Source of the DNA: Porticoccaceae bacterium
GTDB lineage: Bacteria; Pseudomonadota; Gammaproteobacteria; Pseudomonadales; Porticoccaceae
DNA: 15,348 nucleotides
NCBI GenBank assembly: GCA_019090225.1
Contig: JAHRWI010000071.1
Span: forward strand, 1 to 15,348
Reading direction: 5' to 3'
The stretch's first letter is position 1; every line of letters starts with the position of its first letter. Both the position numbers and the translations under genes were made by a program. The notes under the pieces were generated by a model, which was given only the letters and a program-made list of their open reading frames with translations, made no database searches and was not told where the DNA came from. Shown here piece by piece: positions 6,554 to 13,815 of this stretch.

Positions 6554-7281
6554 AAGAATAAACTCTCAGCGATTTTCCAGGGGTTGTCGATTACCAAACG
6601 AGTTGCCGTAGCGTTGCCTGCGAGTCTGGCGGCAATCTCTAAGCCTTCAGACAAAACAGGGGGACGATGGACAAGGTCATGACTGTCACTAGCCAGAATG
6701 GTGACTTTATAATCAGTGATGAGTTTCTCCGCAAGCTCCTGTGCGGATTCTCCAAAGCGCCCCGTCAGAGATGATGCTGTTACCTGCAACAGGCAGCCTT
6801 GATCCAGATAAGTCTTCAACCGCCCCGGCGCGCTGATAAATTTCCGATTGCGCTCTGGGTGGGCAATTAACGGCACAATCTGCCTGTCAATCAACCATTG
6901 TGTCAGGCGTTCAGCGCCTGACGGTATATGGCCATGAGGGAACTCGAGAAGCAGCACTGAACAGCCTTCCCACGAACCGAGAAAAGGTACCGTTCCATTG
7001 TTAACTGCCACCATAATTTCAATGCCAAAGTGTACTTCGGCAGCGCTAGAGACGTTTAGTGCGATGCCAGCTTCACGTAGGGCAAGCTTAAACGCGGTTA
7101 GCCCCTGGTTTATCTCTTCGGCAGTATTATCAAAACGCCCCGGATGAATATGAGGCGTACACACGAGGTGACTAATCCCTCCTGCCACAGCGGTTCTCGC
7201 CATGGACACGGCCACACCCATGTCCGGTGCGCCGTCATCAATGCCGGGCAGTAAGTGACTGTGGATATCAATAAAGCCCAT
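6550..7281 (-). CDS. CpsB/YwqE-type PHP-domain tyrosine-protein phosphatase
   Basis: This 243-residue cytoplasmic metal-dependent phosphatase belongs to the PHP superfamily that dephosphorylates capsule tyrosine kinases (the Streptococcus CpsB and Bacillus YwqE group). All metal-binding motifs are visible: DIHSHLLPGIDDG at the N-terminus (His7, His9), CTPHIHPGRF (His44, His46), E82 and H84 in AAEVHFG, LLLEFPHG, LIAHPERN (His141) and LASDSHD (Asp199, His201). Length is normal for the family. It follows the Wzc-like kinase by 14 bases and overlaps the VpsP-like gene by four, so it is co-transcribed with its presumed substrate, whose tyrosine-rich tail it would dephosphorylate. This PHP class is commoner in Firmicutes. 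In Gram-negative capsule loci the phosphatase is more often the low-molecular-weight Wzb type, so its use here is notable but not unique. Confidence 0.93.
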   Translation of the reverse strand: MGFIDIHSHLLPGIDDGAPDMGVAVSMARTAVAGGISHLVCTPHIHPGRFDNTAEEINQGLTAFKLALREAGIALNVSSAAEVHFGIEIMVAVNNGTVPFLGSWEGCSVLLLEFPHGHIPSGAERLTQWLIDRQIVPLIAHPERNRKFISAPGRLKTYLDQGCLLQVTASSLTGRFGESAQELAEKLITDYKVTILASDSHDLVHRPPVLSEGLEIAARLAGNATATRLVIDNPWKIAESLFL

Positions 7282-7295
7282 AGAGACTCTGGCGT

Positions 7296-9488
7296 TTAGC
7301 TTTTTTCACTGCTGTAGCCGTAATAATCATAATAACCGTCATACTTATATTTAGAGCCGTAACCGTACTTTTGAGATTTTTCAATATCGACCTGATTAAG
7401 AACCACGCCAGTAACCGGTGCATTACTTTGCAACAACTGGCCGACACCACGCTGGGCCAGCGGAATGGCCGTCGATTCTGCTTTCACTACGTAAATCACT
7501 GCATTAGCAAGTTTTGACAATACGATAGAATCGCTCACGGCAAGGGTTGGTGGCGAGTCAATGATGATGCGGTCATAATGTTTTTTTAGTGAATCAAGAA
7601 TTTCAACAAAGCCACTAGTTGACAGTAACTCCTGAGGGTTGGGTGGTACGGTACCTGCGGGAATAAAGTCGATAACATCGTCGATTCTCTTAATGCAGTC
7701 CTCCATTCGAGCAGTTCCGGCGACCAGGTTTGCCAGGCCGGGACTCCCCACAGGCAAATCAAAACCCTTTAACAATGATGGTCTGCGCAGATCCGCATCG
7801 AGTAATAATACCTTTTCCATCTGGCCCAATGCCATGGACAGGTTGGATGACACCGTGCTCTTGCCTTCGTCTGGAACCGATGATGTCACCAGGATCACAT
7901 GGTGTGGGTTAACCATCTCTGACAAAATCGTAGTGGTACGTATGGTGCGTATCGACTCTGAAAAAGACTTGTCTGTCTCCGTCGTGAATAAGCGGAAAAG
8001 GTCTTTAGGCTCCTTATTTTTAAGGAGTGGAAGAACCCCCAGAATTGGCAAATTCAATTTTGTTTCAACATCCTGAGTACTCTTAAACGTATTATTCAGC
8101 GCTTCAAGTAACAGGGTTAAAGCGACGCCAACAAAGGCGGAAAGCACACCGGCAATCATCACAATAAGTGATTTTTTTGGCTTTACAGGGTCAACGGGTA
8201 ATACGGCTTTATCCACAATCCGTGCATTAACTGCATCAAAGCCCTGAGTGGCTGTTGTCTCTTTAAACCGGGTCATAAACGTATCGTAAAGCTGTCGGTT
8301 GCCGTCAGCTTCCCGCTGTAATTCTCTAAATTTGAATTCTTTACGCTTTATATCCTGAATTTCTTCCTTATTCCGCTGAAATGAATTCTTTAGCGATCCT
8401 TCATTGGCAGCAGCCAACTGGTACTCGCGGTGGATACTGGCAACCACTTGCTCGACCTGCGTTTTAAGGCTGGTTGTCGTAGAATTCAACTCCGTTTGCG
8501 CACCAATCATTTTGGGGTGTTTTGGACCATAGCGGCGCGACAGCTCCTGAACCTTACTCCGGGCTTTTGCTTCCTCCGCCTTAAATTGCTGAACGAGCAG
8601 GTTGCTCAGAACAGCGGGAACAGCAGCTAGTTTTGACCACTCCTTGGAGCCCAAAGAGGAGACTTGTCGATACTGGCTTTGAGCTTCAGCGCGTTTACTG
8701 CGAGCATCGATTAAACGATCACCGGTCTGACTCAGCTCTCCGGCGGATACTGTGGTCACGCCTTCTATATCGACAAGGTTTTCCCGCTCACGGAATTCCT
8801 GCAAACGATACTCGGAGGCATTCAGTTTCTCTTTCAAACTGCCGAGACGTTCATTCATCCAGCTTGCAGCTGTTTGGGTCATATTCAACTTGGCTTCAAG
8901 CTGACTCTCTATATAGGCATTGCCAAGGGCATTAGCCGCTAATGTCGCCATGTTGGCATCGGCCATATCAACTTCAATTTTGACAAGCTGAGTTTTCTTC
9001 ACCGGATTGACAGATATCCGCTCCATAAAAGCCACAACGATCCCATCAAATAGCTCTTGCTCGGTAGGCGTTTCATCCTCTAGCACGCTGCCAAAATCAA
9101 TCAATGATTTAGGTTGCTGGCGGGGGTCAAATTCCGGGTGTTCTGTCAGATTGAGTTCGCGAACGACACGCTCGGCTAAATCACGGGATTTAAGTAGCTC
9201 GAATTGGGTCTCTAGGTACTCATTACCCATTCCATCCAGGCCATAAATCTCTTCGATCGATACCACTTTGGCTGCACGCTGTTCAATCAGTAAGGTCGCA
9301 ACGGCTCTATAGATAGGGGTGATATTTAACACTATCAGTGTCGCCAGCATCATCACAATAATGATCAGAGAGATAATGCCCCACTTGCGATGCCACAAGG
9401 TATCCCACAGCGCAAAGAGGTCAATTTCATCATCTTCGAGACGCTGATTTAACGGTTTAAATTCCTGGGTAAGAGTTTTACTTTCCAT
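7296..9488 (-). CDS. Wzc/VpsO-like polysaccharide co-polymerase with BY-kinase domain
   Basis: This 730-residue inner-membrane protein determines chain length and couples synthesis to export. Order of domains: Wzz domain (about 20-120) with first membrane helix 36-57; long periplasmic coiled-coil region (about 200-410); proline-rich segment PVDPVKPKK (431-439) and second helix 440-463; then a cytoplasmic bacterial tyrosine kinase. The kinase shows Walker A SSVPDEGKST (536-545), Walker A' LLLDADLRRPS (561-571) and Walker B IIIDSPP (641-647). The C-terminus is a tyrosine cluster with nine Tyr in residues 708-725, the usual autophosphorylation tail. ATG 9488 lies five bases from the export protein's stop, so the two are cotranscribed. 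Length and order match Gram-negative Wzc/VpsO proteins with fused kinase. The downstream PHP phosphatase is the expected antagonist. Confidence 0.96.
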   Translation of the reverse strand: MESKTLTQEFKPLNQRLEDDEIDLFALWDTLWHRKWGIISLIIIVMMLATLIVLNITPIYRAVATLLIEQRAAKVVSIEEIYGLDGMGNEYLETQFELLKSRDLAERVVRELNLTEHPEFDPRQQPKSLIDFGSVLEDETPTEQELFDGIVVAFMERISVNPVKKTQLVKIEVDMADANMATLAANALGNAYIESQLEAKLNMTQTAASWMNERLGSLKEKLNASEYRLQEFRERENLVDIEGVTTVSAGELSQTGDRLIDARSKRAEAQSQYRQVSSLGSKEWSKLAAVPAVLSNLLVQQFKAEEAKARSKVQELSRRYGPKHPKMIGAQTELNSTTTSLKTQVEQVVASIHREYQLAAANEGSLKNSFQRNKEEIQDIKRKEFKFRELQREADGNRQLYDTFMTRFKETTATQGFDAVNARIVDKAVLPVDPVKPKKSLIVMIAGVLSAFVGVALTLLLEALNNTFKSTQDVETKLNLPILGVLPLLKNKEPKDLFRLFTTETDKSFSESIRTIRTTTILSEMVNPHHVILVTSSVPDEGKSTVSSNLSMALGQMEKVLLLDADLRRPSLLKGFDLPVGSPGLANLVAGTARMEDCIKRIDDVIDFIPAGTVPPNPQELLSTSGFVEILDSLKKHYDRIIIDSPPTLAVSDSIVLSKLANAVIYVVKAESTAIPLAQRGVGQLLQSNAPVTGVVLNQVDIEKSQKYGYGSKYKYDGYYDYYGYSSEKS

Positions 9489-9493
9489 AGTGA

Positions 9494-10024
9494 TCAGAAG
9501 AAGCTTTGTTCAATGGTTACGATGTCGCCAGGCTCGATCGGGGTATCCAATGTTGCTGGCATGGATATTCTTGACTGGTCTGCTTCGCGGATAATGGTCA
9601 GTTTTGACTTTGAGGCTCGCTCGGTAAAGCCACCAGCGAGGGCTACGGCTTTGCGAAGTGTTAAACCTGGTGCAAAGGGATAGCCGCCAGGATTTTTTAC
9701 TTCACCATTCACAAAAAAGTCCCGGTATTCCAGGATACTGACCGACACTTTGGGATCTATCAGGTAATCGCCCTTGAGGCCGGTAATCAGATTCTGCTCC
9801 AGCTCTGTGGCTGTTTTGCCTTTGGCCTTGATCTCACCGAGAAATGGGTAAGAAAGTGACCCAGTATCAGTCAGTCTTATCTGTTCAAAGCTAAGATCCT
9901 CCTCACCAAAAACCCTAATGCTCAACACGTCCCCAGAGCCCAGTGTGTACTGGCTGTCGCCGGAGGCCCATACCGATAAGGTCACCAAAAAAATTAGTAC
10001 CGCCTGAAGGCATTTCATTGGCAT
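9494..10024 (-). CDS. Polysaccharide export protein (OPX/Wza-like, VpsN-type)
   Basis: This 176-residue exported protein has a signal peptide (about 1-20, CLQAVLIFLVTLSVWA) followed by a polysaccharide export domain (about 24-98, LGSGDVLSIRVFGEEDLS) and one SLBB domain (about 102-150, FFVNGEVKNPGGYPFAPGLT). At 176 residues it is about half the length of Escherichia coli Wza. It has no C-terminal amphipathic helix to form an outer-membrane pore and no lipobox cysteine at the cleavage site (WASG); the only Cys is residue 5. It is therefore probably a soluble or loosely bound periplasmic ring that needs another outer-membrane protein. The beta-barrel protein encoded just upstream is the natural candidate. 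ATG 10024 has GAGG seven bases before it (10032-10035). A terminator separates it from that upstream gene. Confidence 0.93.
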   Translation of the reverse strand: MPMKCLQAVLIFLVTLSVWASGDSQYTLGSGDVLSIRVFGEEDLSFEQIRLTDTGSLSYPFLGEIKAKGKTATELEQNLITGLKGDYLIDPKVSVSILEYRDFFVNGEVKNPGGYPFAPGLTLRKAVALAGGFTERASKSKLTIIREADQSRISMPATLDTPIEPGDIVTIEQSFF

Positions 10025-10067
10025 ACGTCAACCTCACAAAGTTATTTTTTGTTGCATTGTTGCACGC

Positions 10068-10091
10068 AAAAAGGGGGAGTTATCCTCCCCC
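10068..10091 (-). terminator. Strong intrinsic terminator inside the export operon
   Basis: A 7-base G/C stem (GGGGGAG at 10073-10079, CTCCCCC at 10085-10091) with a 5-base loop is followed, reading on the minus strand, by five T residues (10072-10068). This is a textbook rho-independent terminator in the direction of the operon. It lies in the 94-base gap between the beta-barrel gene and the export gene. The plus-strand reading has no T tract. Placement suggests that part of the transcription stops before the OPX-kinase-phosphatase-VpsP genes, or that these have their own promoter. Confidence 0.85.
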
Positions 10092-10118
10092 TATAGATAC
10101 TGTTGAACCCAAAATACC

Positions 10119-11285
10119 TTATAGGGAAATGGTTCCTGAAAACATGAATATACTGTGTTCAAAGCCGCGAACAGACACATTGGAATCCCGATCACGATAG
10201 GTGTAACCGACACCGAGAGTCAGCCAGCGGCGGATATCATAATTGACATTAAAGCCGATATCTGAAGTTTTATCCGTTCTCTGGTTAACATTACTGTAGT
10301 CCTCTTCGGTGTAGCTGTAATATCCATCTGAAGATAAGTTGTAACGCCATTGATGATTCCAGTTCAGTGAGGTGTTGGTCGCTTCAATAAAGTCTTCAGT
10401 CACACTACCTTCATCGGTACCGCGACGGGCACTGAGAGAAAATGTGGAATAGGTCAGTGGTTGCCAGTCAATACCTACTTCCCAGACACCGTTGCTGTGG
10501 CTATCAATGGCGGAGCTATCGAAGTCTTTCTTTTCATAACCAAACTTAGCCGTTCCTGTCGTTTGGGCAGTCGCTTCCCAAATAAGACCCGTCAAATAAA
10601 CCATGCTGCGGCTATTCAGCTGAGAAGTACTCAAAACATAGTCATAATCATGGTGACGTAGTTCAATCAAAGCTTTGGTTTTTGGTGCAACGCGGTAATA
10701 GGCTATGGCACTCAAGCTTTGAGTATCTCGCTCTCGATCCTGGTTCAAGGCTCCGCTATTGTCGTAGCGCCTCCACTCCTGGTTAGCGCCAAGATCAAAA
10801 TGTATAACTGCTGCTTCACTGCCAAGACCATAAACACCGCCTATATTGTAGGTATGGTATTTATCATTCTCCGTAAGGTTGGTTGTATCCCTAACATCTT
10901 CTGTTTTATTGTAACCAGCCTGCAGATCAAGGCGATTGCGAGCAGAAAACTTCATGTGAGTCATTGCGCTCAGATCATGATCAGTATTGTCAATGTCTCT
11001 CTCTGAATGAAACAACTGGGAGTTCGCTGAATATTTCAGCTGATAATAATTGTTTCTATCCTGAGCCAGCAGCGTAACACTTGGTTCTATAGTCGTTACC
11101 CAACTGGATATCTCGTTAACGCTGGTCTCACGAATGTTGTCATCATAAGCCTCGGTGATTTTGAGTGCCGGGGTTAAGCTCATGCCACCAAAGTCTACTG
11201 ACATTGGCTCGCCAGCATAGGTGTGTGCAGAAACGCTTACAACAATAGTGATTCCAAGACGGGTTGTCATAAATTTTTTACGCAT
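10119..11285 (-). CDS. Outer-membrane beta-barrel protein of the exopolysaccharide locus (VpsM-type)
   Basis: This 388-residue protein has a signal peptide (about 1-25; basic MRKKFMTTR, hydrophobic LGITIVVSVSAHTYA, cleavage after TYA). The mature protein consists of alternating hydrophobic and polar residues in amphipathic strands separated by turns rich in Asp, Asn and Ser (examples YYQLKYSANSQLFHSE, DGYYSYTEEDYS, WLTLGVGYTYRDRDS). There are many aromatic residues at strand ends, and the protein ends in a strand (SIFMFSGTISL). This is the pattern of outer-membrane porin-like proteins encoded beside vpsN/vpsO-type genes. It may form the exit pore for the polymer, since the neighbouring export protein lacks its own. 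The start could be ATG 11285 or ATG 11270 (M6); the first gives a better n-region. An 82-base spacer separates it from the upstream small gene. Confidence 0.85.
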   Translation of the reverse strand: MRKKFMTTRLGITIVVSVSAHTYAGEPMSVDFGGMSLTPALKITEAYDDNIRETSVNEISSWVTTIEPSVTLLAQDRNNYYQLKYSANSQLFHSERDIDNTDHDLSAMTHMKFSARNRLDLQAGYNKTEDVRDTTNLTENDKYHTYNIGGVYGLGSEAAVIHFDLGANQEWRRYDNSGALNQDRERDTQSLSAIAYYRVAPKTKALIELRHHDYDYVLSTSQLNSRSMVYLTGLIWEATAQTTGTAKFGYEKKDFDSSAIDSHSNGVWEVGIDWQPLTYSTFSLSARRGTDEGSVTEDFIEATNTSLNWNHQWRYNLSSDGYYSYTEEDYSNVNQRTDKTSDIGFNVNYDIRRWLTLGVGYTYRDRDSNVSVRGFEHSIFMFSGTISL

Positions 11286-11312
11286 AGTAAAATTCTTTTG
11301 AAATTTAACGCC

Positions 11313-11337
11313 CCGGAGAGAGCAGCGCTGTCTCCGG
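11313..11337 (-). promoter_or_regulatory. Hairpin between small protein gene and beta-barrel gene
   Basis: A perfect 7-base inverted repeat (CCGGAGA / TCTCCGG) with an 11-base loop containing AGCGCT spans 11313-11337. No T tract follows on either strand, so it is not an intrinsic terminator. It sits in the leader of the beta-barrel gene, just after the small gene, and could stabilise or process the transcript. This is an inference. Confidence 0.4.
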
Positions 11338-11367
11338 CATCAAATCTTAATGTGAAGGGAGTTTTAG

Positions 11368-11568
11368 CTAGGGCTTGGGGCCGCCGCCAGGACCGGATGA
11401 GCCTCCAGGGGCACTAAAACCGGCTTCTAAACTGCCAACGCCGCGGCCAAATGTACATGCAGCGGGAGTAGCAGCCCCAGATTGAATTGCAGCTGTATTA
11501 TCACCCAGTGATGTAATGACTGCGGCGTTGGCATCGGCAAGGGCAAAATATTTGAGTTTGATACGCAT
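11368..11568 (-). CDS. Small Ala/Gly/Pro-rich protein, first gene of the export operon (unknown)
   Basis: This is a 66-residue frame from ATG 11568 to TAG 11368-11370. GTG 11577 would add three residues, but AAGG at 11578-11581 is better spaced for the ATG. The protein has a basic N-terminus (MRIKLKYFALADANAAVITS), an alanine-rich middle with one cysteine (ATPAACTFGRG), and a flexible Gly/Ser/Pro tail ending GPGGGPKP. There is no hydrophobic core long enough for a signal peptide or membrane helix. I recognise no family. The sequences around its start (AACTATGCGT) and that of the next gene (TACTATGCGT) are alike. It is the promoter-proximal gene of the operon, 82 bases before the beta-barrel gene. 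A small accessory factor, a leader peptide or a secreted peptide precursor are all possible; it could also be non-coding. Confidence 0.55.
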   Translation of the reverse strand: MRIKLKYFALADANAAVITSLGDNTAAIQSGAATPAACTFGRGVGSLEAGFSAPGGSSGPGGGPKP

Positions 11569-11577
11569 AGTTAACAC

Positions 11578-11861
11578 CTTCCAATGCCATAGTATTCCTT
11601 ACAATACACGCTAAGAGGCTGCCGATATTATGACACATAAGCCACAGGGTGATAAGCATCAATCCGTTGGGTCGTCAGTGCATTAATGACAGCAGAGACC
11701 AACGGGCGAATCTTACAGGGCCGGTCCCCATAGTTTAATTGTAGCGCTCTACAATCTAGCTAAGGCGTTACTAACAGTAAATGCCCGCTAGCTAGCGCAA
11801 ACAATCGCCGCGCGGTACTATAGTCGGCCCGCTGATCCGTCACTGACTCAACGCAATTTCA
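11578..11861. other. Divergent intergenic region between export operon and polymerase gene
   Basis: These 284 bases separate the minus-strand export operon from the plus-strand ligase/polymerase gene and must hold both promoters. I see no open frame of interest and no RNA gene. The clearest element is an 18-base palindrome at 11738-11755 (separate entry). A TACTATAGT at 11817-11825 could be a -10 element for the plus-strand gene, but no convincing -35 lies upstream. Confidence 0.6.
11738..11755. promoter_or_regulatory. 18-base palindrome, candidate operator
   Basis: ATTGTAG and CTACAAT form perfect 7-base arms around CGCT. It is centrally placed in the divergent intergenic region, 170 bases from one start codon and 107 from the other. 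The size and symmetry suit a dimeric repressor or activator. No matching regulator is encoded in the window, except possibly the distant TetR protein. Confidence 0.4.
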
Positions 11862-13217
11862 ATGCCAGCTAAATACTCAGCCATAAATAGAACAGTGGTT
11901 GTTTCCCTGTTGTTACTGTTATTTTGGATACCTTTACCCTTAGGCAGTAATCAAGACTGGTCCAGCGCACTATTTGCCGCCACTGTTTGTCTTTTGGGGT
12001 TTCTGTGGGCTCTGTCCTCTCTTATTACGCCGTCAACCAGCGCAAACCGTGCGTTGCGGGCAGCGTTACCGATGATTCTTCTATTGACGCTTACCCAGTG
12101 TTGGGTGTTCATTCACTTGCTAGCAGGTCTCAGCACAGATTCTGGCGAAACATTCCGCCATCTTATTTTAGGCCTAGGCTATACCCTGTTGTTTGTGCTT
12201 GTCATCACTCATTTCAATACCAGAAACCGACTGACATTATTGATAAGCCTGCTGATTATCAGCGGCACGATGCAAGCTTTTTACGGCACTTACATGACCC
12301 TGTCGGGCAGTAAATGGCTATTTTTGAACGAAGAGGAGTTTTCCAAAGGTGTGGTGACAGGCACATTTGTCAATCGCAACAGCATGGCTGGTTACCTGGA
12401 AATGACGATTGCCTGCGGTATTGGCCTACTGCTGGCATTGCGGGATAAGCGACCATTCAGGTGGCGTCACATCGTGGAGCTGTTGATGGGGCCCAAAGCC
12501 AAAATCCGCCTCGCTCTGGTCATTATGGTTATCGCTATGGTGATGACCCGCTCGCGCATGGGCAACACCGCCTTTTTTAGTAGCCTGATGATGATTGGCT
12601 CGTTATTTATCCTGATCACCAGAGAGCATCGGCTGCGCAATGGCTTGGTACTTGCCAGCCTGATATTGATCGACGTACTGGTCGTGAGTCAGTATTTCGG
12701 CCTGGAAAAACTTAAAGATCGTATTGTTGGTACCCAATTTGAAGATCAAATCGTCAATGGACAAGTGCTGCATCATGAAAATGTGATAAGAGACGACATC
12801 AACCTCTATGCACTAACTCAGTTCAAAGAGCGACCATGGACAGGTTTTGGTGCAGGCAGCTTTGGAACCAGCTTCCAGAAATATGTTGGCGAGGACATTC
12901 GTACGCGCTTCGACCACGCCCACAACGACTACCTACAATTCGCTATTGAATTTGGCCTGATTGGCCTGTTACCCCTCGCGGCTTTTGTCTTGCTAGGATT
13001 TTATCACGCCTTTAAAGCCCTGTGGCGACGGGACTCCTTGTACCGTAGCGGTGTCGGTTTTGGTGCGGCCATGGGCATGCTCTCCTTAATGATCCACTCA
13101 TCTACGGATTTCAACTTACAGATCCCCGCCAATGCCGCCACTTTTGTAATACTTTGCGCCATCGCCGTACTGGCGAAATACCACATAAACCCCAAAATAT
13201 CGTACAAGCAGAAGTGA
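11862..13217 (+). CDS. O-antigen ligase family protein (Wzy/WaaL-type membrane polymerase)
   Basis: This 451-residue integral inner-membrane protein has about 11-12 hydrophobic segments. It carries the Wzy_C/O-antigen ligase domain: FVNRNSMAGYLEM at 169-181, the short charged-loop region after helix 6 with MTRSRMGNTAFF, then a large periplasmic loop (about 285-355) ending in RPWTGFGAGSFG and RFDHAHNDYLQ (350-359), and then final helices. The HAHNDYLQ motif is the family hallmark. Such proteins use undecaprenyl-linked glycans as donor, either polymerising repeat units or ligating them to an acceptor. Beside an exopolysaccharide export operon, polymerase is more likely than lipopolysaccharide ligase. 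The ATG at 11862 has no good ribosome site, so expression may be low. It is divergent from the export operon and converges with the VanZ-like relic (7-base gap). Confidence 0.93.
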   Translation: MPAKYSAINRTVVVSLLLLLFWIPLPLGSNQDWSSALFAATVCLLGFLWALSSLITPSTSANRALRAALPMILLLTLTQCWVFIHLLAGLSTDSGETFRHLILGLGYTLLFVLVITHFNTRNRLTLLISLLIISGTMQAFYGTYMTLSGSKWLFLNEEEFSKGVVTGTFVNRNSMAGYLEMTIACGIGLLLALRDKRPFRWRHIVELLMGPKAKIRLALVIMVIAMVMTRSRMGNTAFFSSLMMIGSLFILITREHRLRNGLVLASLILIDVLVVSQYFGLEKLKDRIVGTQFEDQIVNGQVLHHENVIRDDINLYALTQFKERPWTGFGAGSFGTSFQKYVGEDIRTRFDHAHNDYLQFAIEFGLIGLLPLAAFVLLGFYHAFKALWRRDSLYRSGVGFGAAMGMLSLMIHSSTDFNLQIPANAATFVILCAIAVLAKYHINPKISYKQK

Positions 13218-13224
13218 ATTAAGA

Positions 13225-13618
13225 CTACTCAGTCACCCGATTGCTTTTCTCTACCTCCAATTGACGAGTCGAACCTTCAAAAATCAACCACGCCATCGAT
13301 ACTCCTCACAAATTGGCACCAACATCACTAAGCGTAAACGACTGTAATGGCCGAAGCTCGCCTTCAAGATATTCAAGAATAAAGGCAATGATCAGCATTG
13401 GCGGCCAAAACCCGAGCCGTGGCAGCATTAATTAATGCCAAACGTCCCGATAAAACCAAACCCCGAAAAGCCACAAAATGTCCCACATGATCTGAGTGAT
13501 CAAATAAAGATTCGGATGGTAAAGAACGAAAAGTTGCATATAACACCACAACACTCACAGATCAAAATAAAGTCCATCGTGTTGCCACACTCAAAAACCG
13601 GCCTTGACGAAAAGTCAT
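13225..13618 (-). pseudogene. VanZ/VpsQ-like membrane protein pseudogene
   Basis: On the minus strand, ATG 13618 opens MTFRQGRFLSVATRWTLF, then TGA at 13562-13564. The same frame continues with a hydrophobic helix (SVSVVVLYATFRSLPS) and the VanZ signature DHSDHVGHFVAFRGLVL, as in the family's D-K-x-x-H-F-x-AF-x-x-L. Near an A4 run at 13407-13410 (plus strand) one extra base shifts the frame. The other frame continues as MLIIAFILEYLEGELRPLQS, FTLSDVGANL, which matches the E-x-x-Q-x-x-x-x-R-x-x-S-x-x-D-x-x-AN-x-x-G end of VanZ proteins. A second TGA (13306-13308) follows, then GVSMAWLIF and a final TAG at 13225-13227. Without three lesions it would encode about 130 residues. VpsQ of Vibrio is VanZ-like and neighbours VpsP, so this is probably a lost member of the locus. 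Confidence 0.72.
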
Positions 13619-13815
13619 GATAGGAAAAAACCCAAAATAGCAAGATAAGTCACAAGGTTCCAGCCCCCTTGGCCAGGACACCCAGGTAACAGAAATAACC
13701 ACCAAGCTGACGCCAACAACACATCGCATGACTACCAGGCTACGTCAGACCAAGCTAAAGTTACTTTGCCTTATGTTAGACTGCTAAAGCGGTACATCAC
13801 GGATGGTTAATATCT
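13619..13815. other. Intergenic region before the dehydratase gene
   Basis: About 200 bases lie between the VanZ-like relic and the next gene. On the minus strand the relic's first frame is open for 37 further codons from an ATG at 13729, with a short hydrophobic start, but I do not recognise it. The plus-strand promoter of the dehydratase gene must lie here; no clear -35/-10 pair was found. Confidence 0.4.

Noticed and set aside
11578..11861. Possible tRNA, small RNA or riboswitch in the divergent intergenic region
   Set aside because: I found no cloverleaf, no conserved riboswitch core and no terminator there; only the 18-base palindrome stands out.
13435..13620. Plus-strand frame of 61 codons after the ligase gene
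   Set aside because: It is antisense to the VanZ-like relic, is Lys/Pro/His-rich and has no ribosome site or recognisable feature.
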